Shown: positions 45,670-54,000 of the stretch, piece after piece
Layout of the letters: the number at the start of each line of letters is the position of its first letter
Numbering within the stretch: the stretch's first letter is position 1
Source: UBA2357 sp041916775
GTDB taxonomy: Bacteria; Pseudomonadota; Gammaproteobacteria; Burkholderiales; Rhodocyclaceae
Reading direction: 5' to 3'
Assembly: GCA_041916775.1 (NCBI GenBank)
Contig: JAYRYZ010000001.1
Location: 372,001 to 436,000 of the forward strand
Length of the DNA: 64,000 nucleotides
Made by a program: the position numbers and the translations under genes
The notes under the pieces: model-generated
Told to the model about the DNA's origin: nothing
Database searches by the model: none
The model's input: the letters and a program-made list of their open reading frames with translations, nothing else

Positions 45670-45897
45670 TCACTTCTTCTGCAAAAAGGATTCGGCGTCG
45701 ATGGCGGCCTGTTTGAGGATGGCGCGCAGCGTGCCCTCGGGCATATCGCCAGGATGATTGGGAATCGTGGTGTAACGGTTGCTCGCCGGGTTGAGCCAGA
45801 TTTCATGGCTGCCCGCCGCCTGACGATGGAACTCGAAGCCAAGCTGCTTCAACCGCTTGACGATCTCCCGATAGCTAAAGCCCGAGAGTCGTCCCAT
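45670..45897 (-). CDS. hicA: HicA-like mRNA interferase toxin
   Basis: The 75-residue protein has the double-stranded RNA-binding-like fold of HicA: SYREIVKRLKQLGFEFHRQA, the catalytic histidine in GSHEIWLNP, and PNHPGDMPEGTLRAILKQA. It would cleave mRNA when free of its antitoxin. Its ATG overlaps the hicB stop (TAATG), with antitoxin first. It is transcribed towards the orphan Rhs cassette. Confidence 0.88.
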   Translation of the reverse strand: MGRLSGFSYREIVKRLKQLGFEFHRQAAGSHEIWLNPASNRYTTIPNHPGDMPEGTLRAILKQAAIDAESFLQKK

Positions 45898-46124
45898 TAC
45901 ACCGCCACGATCAAGGGATAGTCGAAGGACTCCCTGAGCGGCGGCAGAGTCGCATCGGTCACGTCATTCTGCGACTCGATCAACTTCTTCGCCACGTCGC
46001 GGGCGATCTCCACGGTTTCCTGCAAGGTACGTCCTTGTGCGATCAACCCCTGAACGTCATCGCTGGTCGCGAGATAGACCCCTTCCGGCAATTTCTCGAT
46101 GTGCAATTGAATCATGTGTTCCAT
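45897..46124 (-). CDS. hicB: HicB-like antitoxin
   Basis: The 75-residue protein shows the partial RNase H fold of HicB (IEKLPEGVYLATSDDVQGLI, AQGRTLQETVEIARDVAKKL). It is short, with no C-terminal DNA-binding domain visible, so autoregulation may depend on the XRE regulator encoded just upstream. It precedes hicA in the same minus-strand operon and should neutralise it. Confidence 0.84.
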   Translation of the reverse strand: MEHMIQLHIEKLPEGVYLATSDDVQGLIAQGRTLQETVEIARDVAKKLIESQNDVTDATLPPLRESFDYPLIVAV

Positions 46125-46166
46125 GGCAATCCTCCTGCGTAAAGCAGCCCAGGGCTGCGCGATCCC

Positions 46167-46562
46167 TTAACGACCTTGCTGCGCCAGCACGCTTTCCAGC
46201 ACCCGAATCACGAAGCGCTGCTGCGGCCTGGGCAACTGGCTGATGCGGTCCATATGCTGCTGTAGCTTCGGCACCGGCCCGCGCTTCTTCGTTGCCGCAC
46301 CGGATTCGCCGAGCAGTTCTTCCAGGCCGATGCCGAGCGTCTTGGCCAGCAGCGGCAGAGCCGAAACCGGAATACGCCGGCTGCCGGTCTCGTAAGCGTT
46401 GATGGTCTGCTGCGACACGCCGAGCGTTTCCGCGAGCTGCACCTGCGTGATGTGCGCGTACTTGCGCAGACTGGCGACACGCGCGCCCAGCGCCGCAAAA
46501 AACTCCCGTTCGTCCTGAGTGATGGCCACTGTCGGGGACTCCAAAGCGATGACGTGGCGCAT
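46167..46562 (-). CDS. XRE-family helix-turn-helix regulator
   Basis: The 131-residue protein has an N-terminal HTH (GARVASLRKYAHITQVQLAE, TLGVSQQTINAYETGSRRI) and a C-terminal helix (MDRISQLPRPQQRFVIRVLE). It lies 43 bases upstream of hicB on the same strand and faces a perfect palindrome at 46601-46619, the likely operator. A GTG at 46529 with GGAG nine bases upstream is a better translation start than the ATG at 46562, which would give 120 residues. It probably represses its own operon, perhaps including hicBA. Confidence 0.85.
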   Translation of the reverse strand: MRHVIALESPTVAITQDEREFFAALGARVASLRKYAHITQVQLAETLGVSQQTINAYETGSRRIPVSALPLLAKTLGIGLEELLGESGAATKKRGPVPKLQQHMDRISQLPRPQQRFVIRVLESVLAQQGR

Positions 46563-46600
46563 ACCTTAACGCCCGTTTTTGGAAACGAGGTTGAGACTAC

Positions 46601-46619
46601 CACAATACGTGGTATTGTG
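46601..46619. promoter_or_regulatory. Perfect operator-like palindrome upstream of the XRE regulator
   Basis: CACAATAC-GTG-GTATTGTG is an 8-3-8 perfect inverted repeat 39 bases upstream of the annotated start of the XRE regulator. Its size suits a dimeric HTH repressor. Confidence 0.7.
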
Positions 46620-46681
46620 CCGGCCAGTTTTTTCTTCGTATGCCCCCTCGGGAAACCGGGGACGGAAACCAGGGGGAAGCC

Positions 46682-46946
46682 GGGGACGTACCCAATGCCG
46701 TTAAGTTAGCCCGTGTGCATTTCCTCAAACGGGTTTGTATGCACGATGGCGAGTGGGTTTGAGGAGTTGTCGCAGTTCCGGGATGCTCAAGTTGCCGGCC
46801 ATCCGCTTGGCCTGGCAATTCATGATCATCCCGTCGAGAAGCGCCATGACGACGCCCTGGTCGTCGTCGGGCATGTGGCTGACGGCCTCGAACTGCAAGC
46901 GCGCTTCGGCTTCCCTGCTTCGCCCGACCGGAACGTGTGCGCGCAA
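46682..46946 (-). pseudogene. Remnant of an XRE-type regulator gene, with copy 2 of the 84-bp repeat
   Basis: On the minus strand 46725-46946 reads 73 codons including FEAVSHMPDDDQGVVMALLD and GMIMNCQAKRMAGNLSIPEL, like the C-terminal helix of XRE-type regulators. No HTH remains. Its 3' end, ending HRAYKPV, is the 84-bp repeat unit shared with 43636-43719. It is a decayed paralogue and not a gene. Confidence 0.6.
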
Positions 46947-47030
46947 TGGCCGGGAGCGGGTTCGCCCTGCTGCAGATGTGAGGGCGGATCCTGACCTGGA
47001 TGATCGACCGTACCGACACCGCGCTCGAGA

Positions 47031-47396
47031 TTATTGACCGATCAGCACGGTCGGGGCGCCGTTCGTGATCGAGCCGCCATGATCAGTCGAGTCGCCCATG
47101 CGAGCGGCGGGTTTGTTGCCGATCAGCACCGTTGCGCTGCCCGTCGTGATGATGGCGGGAAGGCCGCATGCGGTGGTGGCGGTGCTGTCCATGGTCGCGG
47201 CAGGGAGCCCCGCGATGAGAACGGTCGGAACGCCGGGTGGCAGGATCGCACCGCCGACGCAGGGGATGGGCCCCACCGACGACGGATCGGTTGTCATGTC
47301 CCCGACGCGCGCGGCCGGTTGTCCTGCGCTGGCGAGGGGCATGCACAGCATGCAGCAGAGTCCGGCAATCGCAAGGACGGCTTGGTGTGCGCTCAC
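47031..47396 (-). CDS. PAAR-domain protein with N-terminal signal peptide
   Basis: The 121-residue protein starts with a Sec-type signal (AVLAIAGLCCMLCMPLASAG) followed by a complete PAAR domain (PAARVGDMTTDPSSVGPIPC, GGAILPPGVPTVLIAGLPAA, then IITTGSATVLIGNKPAARMG and INGAPTVLIG-like end). PAAR proteins cap VgrG spikes of type VI or contractile systems and normally stay cytoplasmic, so a signal peptide is unusual. The GTG start has GGAG eight bases upstream. It follows by 12 bases the beta-helix protein gene, so the two form a spike-like pair. No other type VI genes are in the window. Confidence 0.83.
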   Translation of the reverse strand: MSAHQAVLAIAGLCCMLCMPLASAGQPAARVGDMTTDPSSVGPIPCVGGAILPPGVPTVLIAGLPAATMDSTATTACGLPAIITTGSATVLIGNKPAARMGDSTDHGGSITNGAPTVLIGQ

Positions 47397-47408
47397 GATG
47401 ATGCTCCG

Positions 47409-48026
47409 TCAGTTGATCGTCACCAGAGATGCGCGCAGGTCGAGCAGCGCGCCGCTGCTCACTTCCGTCTTGGCAGCGCCCTGCACGACCACTTCCACCG
47501 GAGAATAGACCTTGACCTTGCTTGCGCTCAGCTCGATCACGGTGGCGCCGGATGTCAGCGTGATGCCTGAACCTGTCAGGGTGATCCTGTTGCCATTCTT
47601 GTTGTCCAACTCGATGCCGTCGCCGAACGGGACGATGCTGACGTTCGAGATCTTGAGCTCGCTCACGCTGAGCGAGCCGGTCACCGTCACGTTGCCATTC
47701 ACGGTGCCGCCGTTCAATCCATCAACCGCGTTCACTGCGGGAATGGCATCGATCGCGTTGGCGAGTGCGTCGAAATTGGCGTTCACCTGGTTCGCATCGG
47801 CCGTCTGCCCATTGGAAAAGCGGTATGGCAGTGTCACCGCCAAAGCCACCATCGGGACCAGCAGCAGACAGGTCAATGCCACGGTCAGATGTCCGGTGCG
47901 TCGCGCGAACCGCGCCCCGATCACGCCAACGAGGATACCGATCAGCAGCAGTGCGCCATGGCCGAGAGGCACTGCAACGACGTCGGCGGCTGACCAGATG
48001 ATCTCGCCCCAGTTTTCTCCCCACAT
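47409..48026 (-). CDS. Membrane-anchored protein with VgrG-tip-like beta-helix
   Basis: The 205-residue protein has two hydrophobic segments (GHGALLLIGILVGVIGARFA and LTVALTCLLLVPMVALAVTL), then FSNGQTADANQVNANFDALA, a motif common before trimeric fibres. Its last 110 residues are short beta-repeats (GNVTVTGSLSVSELKISNVS; GNRITLTGSGITLTSGATVI; VEVVVQGAAKTEVSSGALL) like the triple-stranded beta-helix at the tip of VgrG/gp5 spikes. AAGGAG precedes the ATG at 48026. With the PAAR gene immediately after, it may form a spike fixed in the inner membrane with the tip in the periplasm. The function is unknown. Confidence 0.68.
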   Translation of the reverse strand: MWGENWGEIIWSAADVVAVPLGHGALLLIGILVGVIGARFARRTGHLTVALTCLLLVPMVALAVTLPYRFSNGQTADANQVNANFDALANAIDAIPAVNAVDGLNGGTVNGNVTVTGSLSVSELKISNVSIVPFGDGIELDNKNGNRITLTGSGITLTSGATVIELSASKVKVYSPVEVVVQGAAKTEVSSGALLDLRASLVTIN

Positions 48027-48108
48027 TGCCTTCTCCTTTTGTCGAGTGTGTGTAAAACGCTTGCGGAGGCGCCATGTCACGCGCGCCGCGTGCAGGGTGC
48101 CGATGCCG

Positions 48109-48819
48109 TCACCACGGCACCACCACGCCCTTGTGGTCGCGGAAACCTCCTGTGTCGCCGGCCTGCAGGTGCTCGATGACATCGAGGATCTCGGCGGCGG
48201 CCTGATCGGGCGGCCGCACGTCCAGGCCGGTCTTGGCGAAGGGCGACGATAGCGGGGTGGCGACCGTGCCGGGGTGGAGGGCGATGCAGATGGCCTCGGG
48301 CGCGCGGCGGGCGAGCTCGATGGCGGCGCAGCGGACGAGTTGGTTGAGGGCAGCCTTGGAGGCGCGGTAGCTGTGCCAGCCGCCGAGGCGGTTGTCGCCG
48401 ATGCTGCCGACACGCGCCGATAGGGTGGCGAACACCGATTTGCCCTGCGCCGGTAGCAGCGGCAGGAAGTGCTTCATCAGCAGCGCCGGGCCGATGGCGT
48501 TGAGCGCGAAGGCGTGGGCCATGTGCGCGGGGTCGAGCTGGCGCAGGCTCTTCTCGGGCATGAAGCCGTTGCCGTGCAGGAAGCCTGTGGCGTCGATGAC
48601 AAGGCGCAGCGGTGCGGCGCGTGCCTGCAGCGCCTGCGCGGCAGCGGCGATGCTGGATTCATCGGTGAGCTCCAGCGGCGGGGTGCCGTGGCGCGACAGG
48701 CCGATGACCTCGGCGAAGCGGCCGGATGCGCTGAGCCGGGCGAGCAGCGCGGCACCGACGCCGCCGCGCGCGCCCACGACGACGGCGAGTCCGCCGTCAG
48801 GGAAGGAGGATGCGAGCAT
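48109..48819 (-). CDS. Short-chain dehydrogenase/reductase
   Basis: The 236-residue protein has an SDR Rossmann fold with the nucleotide motif VVVGARGGVGAALLARL, NAIGPALLMKHFLP, SARVGSIGDNRLGG and the catalytic pair in YRASKAALNQLVR. The substrate is unknown; CsgA/C-factor-like SDRs are the closest group I recall. It is the gene after the HMA-like one on the minus strand, with a 42-base gap. Confidence 0.85.
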   Translation of the reverse strand: MLASSFPDGGLAVVVGARGGVGAALLARLSASGRFAEVIGLSRHGTPPLELTDESSIAAAAQALQARAAPLRLVIDATGFLHGNGFMPEKSLRQLDPAHMAHAFALNAIGPALLMKHFLPLLPAQGKSVFATLSARVGSIGDNRLGGWHSYRASKAALNQLVRCAAIELARRAPEAICIALHPGTVATPLSSPFAKTGLDVRPPDQAAAEILDVIEHLQAGDTGGFRDHKGVVVPW

Positions 48820-48861
48820 GCCAGGTGTCGGTCGATGCGCTTGACGCGACAGGCCGAGGCG

Positions 48862-49065
48862 TCAGGTCGTCTCGTAGCCCGCGTCCTCGATCGCGGCGCG
48901 CACGTCGCCCTCGGAGACGAAGCTGCTGTGCTCGATGGAGGCAGCGCCGGTCTCCAGCGAGATTTCGAGATAGCCGATGCCGGGGAGGTCCTGAATGGCA
49001 TTGGTGACGAGGCGCAGGCATTGCTCGTCGCGCATGCCCTTGATGGTGAGCTCTGTGGTCGGCAT
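48862..49065 (-). CDS. Heavy-metal-associated (HMA) domain protein lacking the first metal cysteine
   Basis: The 67-residue protein has the ferredoxin-like HMA fold (TTELTIKGMRDEQCLRLVTN, GIGYLEISLETGAASIEHSS, VRAAIEDAGYETT). The metal site normally reads GMTCxxC; here it is GMRDEQC, so only one cysteine is left. Classical Cu(I) chaperone function is doubtful. The start at 49065 has GGAG nine bases upstream. Confidence 0.78.
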   Translation of the reverse strand: MPTTELTIKGMRDEQCLRLVTNAIQDLPGIGYLEISLETGAASIEHSSFVSEGDVRAAIEDAGYETT

Positions 49066-49163
49066 GGGGTGGGGCTCCGGGTGAGGGGAGGATTCTTCAA
49101 GCGTTCTGCGCTGCCCGTTGGGGCGGTCTGCAGTACGCCCAGACATTCTGCCATCCATCGCCG

Positions 49164-50801
49164 TCACACGCGCACCCGACCGAGGATCTGTCTCAGCCGG
49201 GCGGCGAGCGCTTCAAGGGCCTGCGACGCCTGGGATGTCTGCTCCGCGGCGAGCCGACTCTCGGCCGTGCTCTCGGTCACCGTGCTGACGGCGCTTGCGA
49301 TTGCGCTGCTCGCCTGGGACTGGTTTTCTATCGCGCGCGCGACCTCGGCATAGACGCGCGAGACGGCATCTGTCTGGGCGCGGATCTCGTCGATTGCGCT
49401 GGCCGCCGAAGCAGCCAGCGCCGAGCCATCCCGCGCGTGGGTGACGGCCTCGTCCATGCGGGAGAGGGCTGCATGCGTCCGCTCCTGGATGTGGGCGATA
49501 TTGTCGGCAATGTTCGCGGTGGATTGCGTAGTGCGCTCGGCGAGCTTGCGCACCTCGTCGGCCACGACCGCGAAGCCACGCCCGCTTTCGCCCGCCCGTG
49601 CGGCCTCGATCGCTGCGTTGAGCGCGAGCAGGTTGGTCTGGTCGGCGAGCCCCTTGATGACCGCGATCACCGACGAGATCTGCTCGGTTTGCTCGCCCAG
49701 GCCACCGAGCACCTCGGAGACGGTCTCGATCGCGCGGGTGATATCGCGCATCTTGGCGATCGAATCCTCGATCACGCGGCTGCCGCTCACGGTGTGGCGT
49801 GTGGCCTCGCCGATGATCGCCTGCGTATCGGCGGAGCGGGCGTTCATCTGGGTCAGGCTCGTCACCAGCGTATCGACCGACGCGCTCATCGCGTGCGTGG
49901 AGTTGGCTGCATCCTCCGATGCGTGCGTTCCATGCCGGCTGGCATCGACGAGCCGGTTGCTGGTGGCGTCCAGTTCGCCGATGTCGCGCTGCAACTCCTC
50001 GAGAATCGCTTGCAGTTGCGCGACCACGGCGTTGAAGGCGGTGCCCACGCGGGCGATCTCGTCCGTGCCGGAGACCGGAACCTTGATCGAGAAATCGCGC
50101 TGCGCGACGAGCTGCTCGAGCGTCTCGCTGGTTGCGCGCAGCGGGGCGATGACGCTGCGCGCGAGCACATAGCCGCCCAGCACGAGCACCGTCAGCACGA
50201 CCAGGATGCCGATGAGGGTCGCATCATGCATCGCGTGGGCAGCCGCCACTGCGGCCTCGATGTCGCCGACCGATTCATTCAGCTGGTCGGCGATGATGGG
50301 TTCGAGCGCCTGCTGAAGACTGGTCGAGACGGTGTCGAACTCCCCCATCAGCTGGTTGCCGGCATGGGTTCCATCCGCAATGTAGGCCTCGGCCATCCTG
50401 CGCCCGGTGGAATACCACGCTTCAAGACGTGTCGCGAGGATATCCACTTGACTCATGCCGGCCCGGTTGCCCTCCAATTCGTAGGACTTCCGGATCGTCG
50501 CGAGGTGGCGCACGAGCACCGCGTGAGCTTTCGCAGCTTCGTCGAAGCCGTCGTCGAGTCCGTCCATGCCGCGTGTGGCGGAGATGTCGGTGAGCCACTG
50601 CTGGATCTCGATGACCTGTGCCTGCATCTCCTTGGCAACGATCGCGTTCGGCACCCCTTCATCGCGCACCTCGCCGAGCAGCGCCTCGACCTGATTCACT
50701 CGCTGCAGCGAGATGACCAACACGATCAGCAGCACCATAGCGAGCACGCCACCGACCAGCGCCATGCGTTGCCCCACGCTGAAATTGGAACCTGTGCGCA
50801 T
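49164..50801 (-). CDS. Methyl-accepting chemotaxis protein
   Basis: The 545-residue chemoreceptor has TM1 (ALVGGVLAMVLLIVLVISLQ), a periplasmic four-helix-bundle region of about 150 residues, TM2 (LIGILVVLTVLVLGGYVLAR), HAMP (IKVPVSGTDEIARVGTAFNA) and the conserved tip IKGLADQTNLLALNAAIEAA. The ligand is unknown. The start at 50801 is preferred because it precedes the first hydrophobic segment by a usual distance. It is divergent from the patatin gene. Confidence 0.93.
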   Translation of the reverse strand: MRTGSNFSVGQRMALVGGVLAMVLLIVLVISLQRVNQVEALLGEVRDEGVPNAIVAKEMQAQVIEIQQWLTDISATRGMDGLDDGFDEAAKAHAVLVRHLATIRKSYELEGNRAGMSQVDILATRLEAWYSTGRRMAEAYIADGTHAGNQLMGEFDTVSTSLQQALEPIIADQLNESVGDIEAAVAAAHAMHDATLIGILVVLTVLVLGGYVLARSVIAPLRATSETLEQLVAQRDFSIKVPVSGTDEIARVGTAFNAVVAQLQAILEELQRDIGELDATSNRLVDASRHGTHASEDAANSTHAMSASVDTLVTSLTQMNARSADTQAIIGEATRHTVSGSRVIEDSIAKMRDITRAIETVSEVLGGLGEQTEQISSVIAVIKGLADQTNLLALNAAIEAARAGESGRGFAVVADEVRKLAERTTQSTANIADNIAHIQERTHAALSRMDEAVTHARDGSALAASAASAIDEIRAQTDAVSRVYAEVARAIENQSQASSAIASAVSTVTESTAESRLAAEQTSQASQALEALAARLRQILGRVRV

Positions 50802-51006
50802 GTGTTTCTGCCAAAAAATGAAAGTAACAACGATAACGGCAAAATACACAAAAGTTTAGTGTCACTGGTGTCGCCGAGCGCTGACGTGACCAATGCTGGT
50901 TTGATGTTCTCTCTTGGGCCCTGCCGCGCTTGTCTTAACCTCTCCACCTGCTATACCTGATGAATACGCGGATGCTTTGACCCGCGCGGGCTCTGGCGGA
51001 GGTGGG

Positions 51007-54000
51007 GTGAGCACGCCGATCGACGAACTGGTGAAGACGCGGCGCGGCGGCGACGATGCCTCGGACAAGTGGGGGCTGGCGTTGTCGGGTGGCGGCATAC
51101 GCAGCGCGACCTTCTGCTTCGGGTTGCTCGGGGCCTTGTCGCGCGGTGGGCTGCTGCAGCGTTTCGATCTGCTGTCCACCGTGTCGGGTGGCGGCTACAT
51201 CGGCAGCCTGCTCGGGCGCCTGATGGCGCGGGTGCGCGGCCGGGCGGAGGCGGAGGCGGTGTATGCCGCCTTCGGTGCGCGTGAGCCGCGCTGGTTTGCG
51301 TGGTGGGTGCGGGCGAACGGGCGCTATCTGGTTCCGGGCGGGGCGGCGGACGGCCTCTTCGCGGCGACGATGTTCGTTCGCAACCTCGTCGCGGTGCATC
51401 TCGAACTGGGCGCGCTGGCCCTGTTGCTGGGCGCCGCGCTCGCATCCTTCGACCTCCTCGTCTGGTGGGGGCTGGATCTTGCCGCACAGCGCTGGCCCGC
51501 GCTGGTGTTCGACTGGACGAGCGGACTGTCCGCGTGGTGGCCGACGACCTGGCTGCTGCTGTTGCCGCTCGCGGGGTGCGCGGGTTTTCTGGCCGCGGCC
51601 TATTGGGTGGTGCCGTGGGTTGCGAGCGGTGCGCGGGTGTTCTGGCATTGGTCGGTGCTCCTCGCGTTCGCGGCGGCGATGCTGCAATTGCGCCCGGCGC
51701 TGCTCGGCATCGCCGGTGCGCCGGGCAGCGAGGTGCGGGCGGTGCTGCTGTGGGCGGCGCTGGCCTTGTGCGCCGCCTGGCTGGTGGCCTTGTCGCTGAG
51801 CCGCGCCTTGCTGGGCGGTGCGCTGCGCAAACCCGACGGTGGTGATGGGCTGAGGCTGCGCGAGGCCGCCGTGCGGCGCCGGCTTACGGATGCGCTGGTG
51901 TGGGTGTTCAGGCTGGCGGGCGTGGTCCTGCTCGCGGGGCTCATCGACCGTGCGGCGTGGTTCATCGCCTTCGAGTATCGCGACATCGCCAACGCCGGGC
52001 TGCTGCTGGCGCTGCTGTCGGCGGCGCTGCGCGCCTTCCTGCCTGCGCTCGCCGGCTTGAAGCCGGGGGGTGGAAGCACCCGCGGGATGCTCATCGTCGG
52101 GCGCGCGGCCGGCTATCTGCTGACCTTCTTGCTGTGCGCGTGGTGGGTATCCATCGTGCATCTGGCCGGCTTGGGCGCGATGTTCGGGCGCAGCCCGGCG
52201 GTGGAGTTCGCCGAGGCGGGGCCGGTGCTGGCGGCAATCGGCCTCGCGGCGCTGGGCTATCTCCTCGCCACCGGACGCAACTTCGAATTCCTCAACCTCT
52301 CGTCGCTTCACACTTTCTACCGCGCGCGGCTGGTGCGCAGTTACCTGGGCGCGGCAAATCCGGGGCGCTTCGGCAGCGCCGACGCGTTGGGCGCGATCCA
52401 GCCGGTGAGCGAAGTTGCGCCGGCGGGCGTGCTGCAGAAGACGGTGTTCGCGCCCGATGACGACGACGATATCGCGATGGGCGACTATGCGCCGCACCGC
52501 TTCGGCGGGCCGGTGCATCTCGTCAATGCCTGTGTGAATCAGACGCGTGACCCGCGCGGCGGCCTCTTCAACCGCGACCGGCGCGGGCAGTTGCTGACGG
52601 TCGCACCGGGTGGGCTGATTCGCGTGGGGGTGGGCGGCTGGCAGCGGCAGGCCGAAGGTGGCGCTGCGCTGAGCCTCGGCACCTGGGTGGCGATATCCGG
52701 TGCGGCAGTGGCGCCGGGCCTGGGGCAGGATACGCGCGGCGGGCTCGCAGCGCTGGTGACCTTTGCCGGGCTGCGTCTCGGTTACTGGTGGTCGGAGGCG
52801 GTGAGGACGGGCGTGACCGCCGCGTGGAAGCGACCGATGGCGAAGTCCATCGGCCTGCTGCGCGAGACCTTCGGCTGCTTCGAGGGCGCTGCCGGACGCG
52901 ACTGGTTCCTGTCGGACGGCGGTCATTTCGAGAACACCGGTGTGCTCGCCCTGCTGGCCGAGCAGGCTGCGGTGATCGTGGTGGCGGATTGCGGTGCCGA
53001 CCCGGATTATGCGTTCGGCGACATCGAGAACCTGGTGCGCAAGGCGCGCATCGACCTCGGCGCCGAGATCCGCCTGATGAAGCCCTTGCGTCGGCCCGTG
53101 GCGGCCGATGCGCCGCTCCCCGGCTTTGCCGCGTTCGGTGCGCTGGGTGATCTGGCTTCGCGGTCCGGCCAGGCCTGTCTGGCGGTGGCCGAGGTCGAGT
53201 ATCGCGACGGTACGCAGGCGCTGATGATCATCGTCAAGCCGAATCTGACCTCCGCGCTGCCGGTGGATCTGCTGAACTTCGCTGCCGGCAATCCGGAGTT
53301 TCCGCAGCAGACCACGGCCGACCAGTTCTTCGACGAGGCGCAATGGGAAAGCTACCACCAGCTCGGCAGCAGCCTGGGTGGCCTGCTCACGCCTGATGTG
53401 GTGGATCGGCTGCGCACGGGCTTGCGCCAGTACTTCGAGCCCGACGCCGGTTGTGCGCTCGGGCAGGCGGACGGTGCTGCAGAAGGCGAGGCGCAGTCTG
53501 CACCCTCACCGCGCTTGCCGGGGCGTCTGCGTGCGAACGTGGTCACCGCTTCGATTGGCGTGGGCGGACTCGTCTCGATTGCGGTCCCGGTGTGGCACGA
53601 GGTGGAGAAGGTGTTCGGCGCAGAGGCGGCGCGCATCGAGGCCGAAGAGGCAGTGCTGAAGGAGTTGGGCGGCCTGTGGTCGAAGCTGCCGCCGCCGCGT
53701 GTCTGCAGCCCGGATGCGGCGGCTGTGGCGGCATCCGTGCAGGTGGGCGCGCTCGCCGAAGGGCTGCTGCGCAGCATGAACCTGTCGTGTGAAAACCTGG
53801 TCTCGCAGCGTTACCTCACGCAGGTGAGTCGCTACTACGGCGATGCGGTGGTGCAGTGCGAGCTCATCGGTGTGCGCGCCCGCCCGCGCGCCTGCGTCAG
53901 CCTGCTGGAGATGAAGGCGGCGCTCGACAGCGCTGGCGAGGCGCCCGGCCGCTACGGCGACTGTGGCATCGGCCGTTCGCGCCAGGCTGATCTCAGCACG

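Noticed and set aside
47031..48026. A type VI secretion cluster
   Set aside because: Only a PAAR and a spike-like protein are present. No sheath, tube, baseplate, membrane complex or ClpV gene is in the window.
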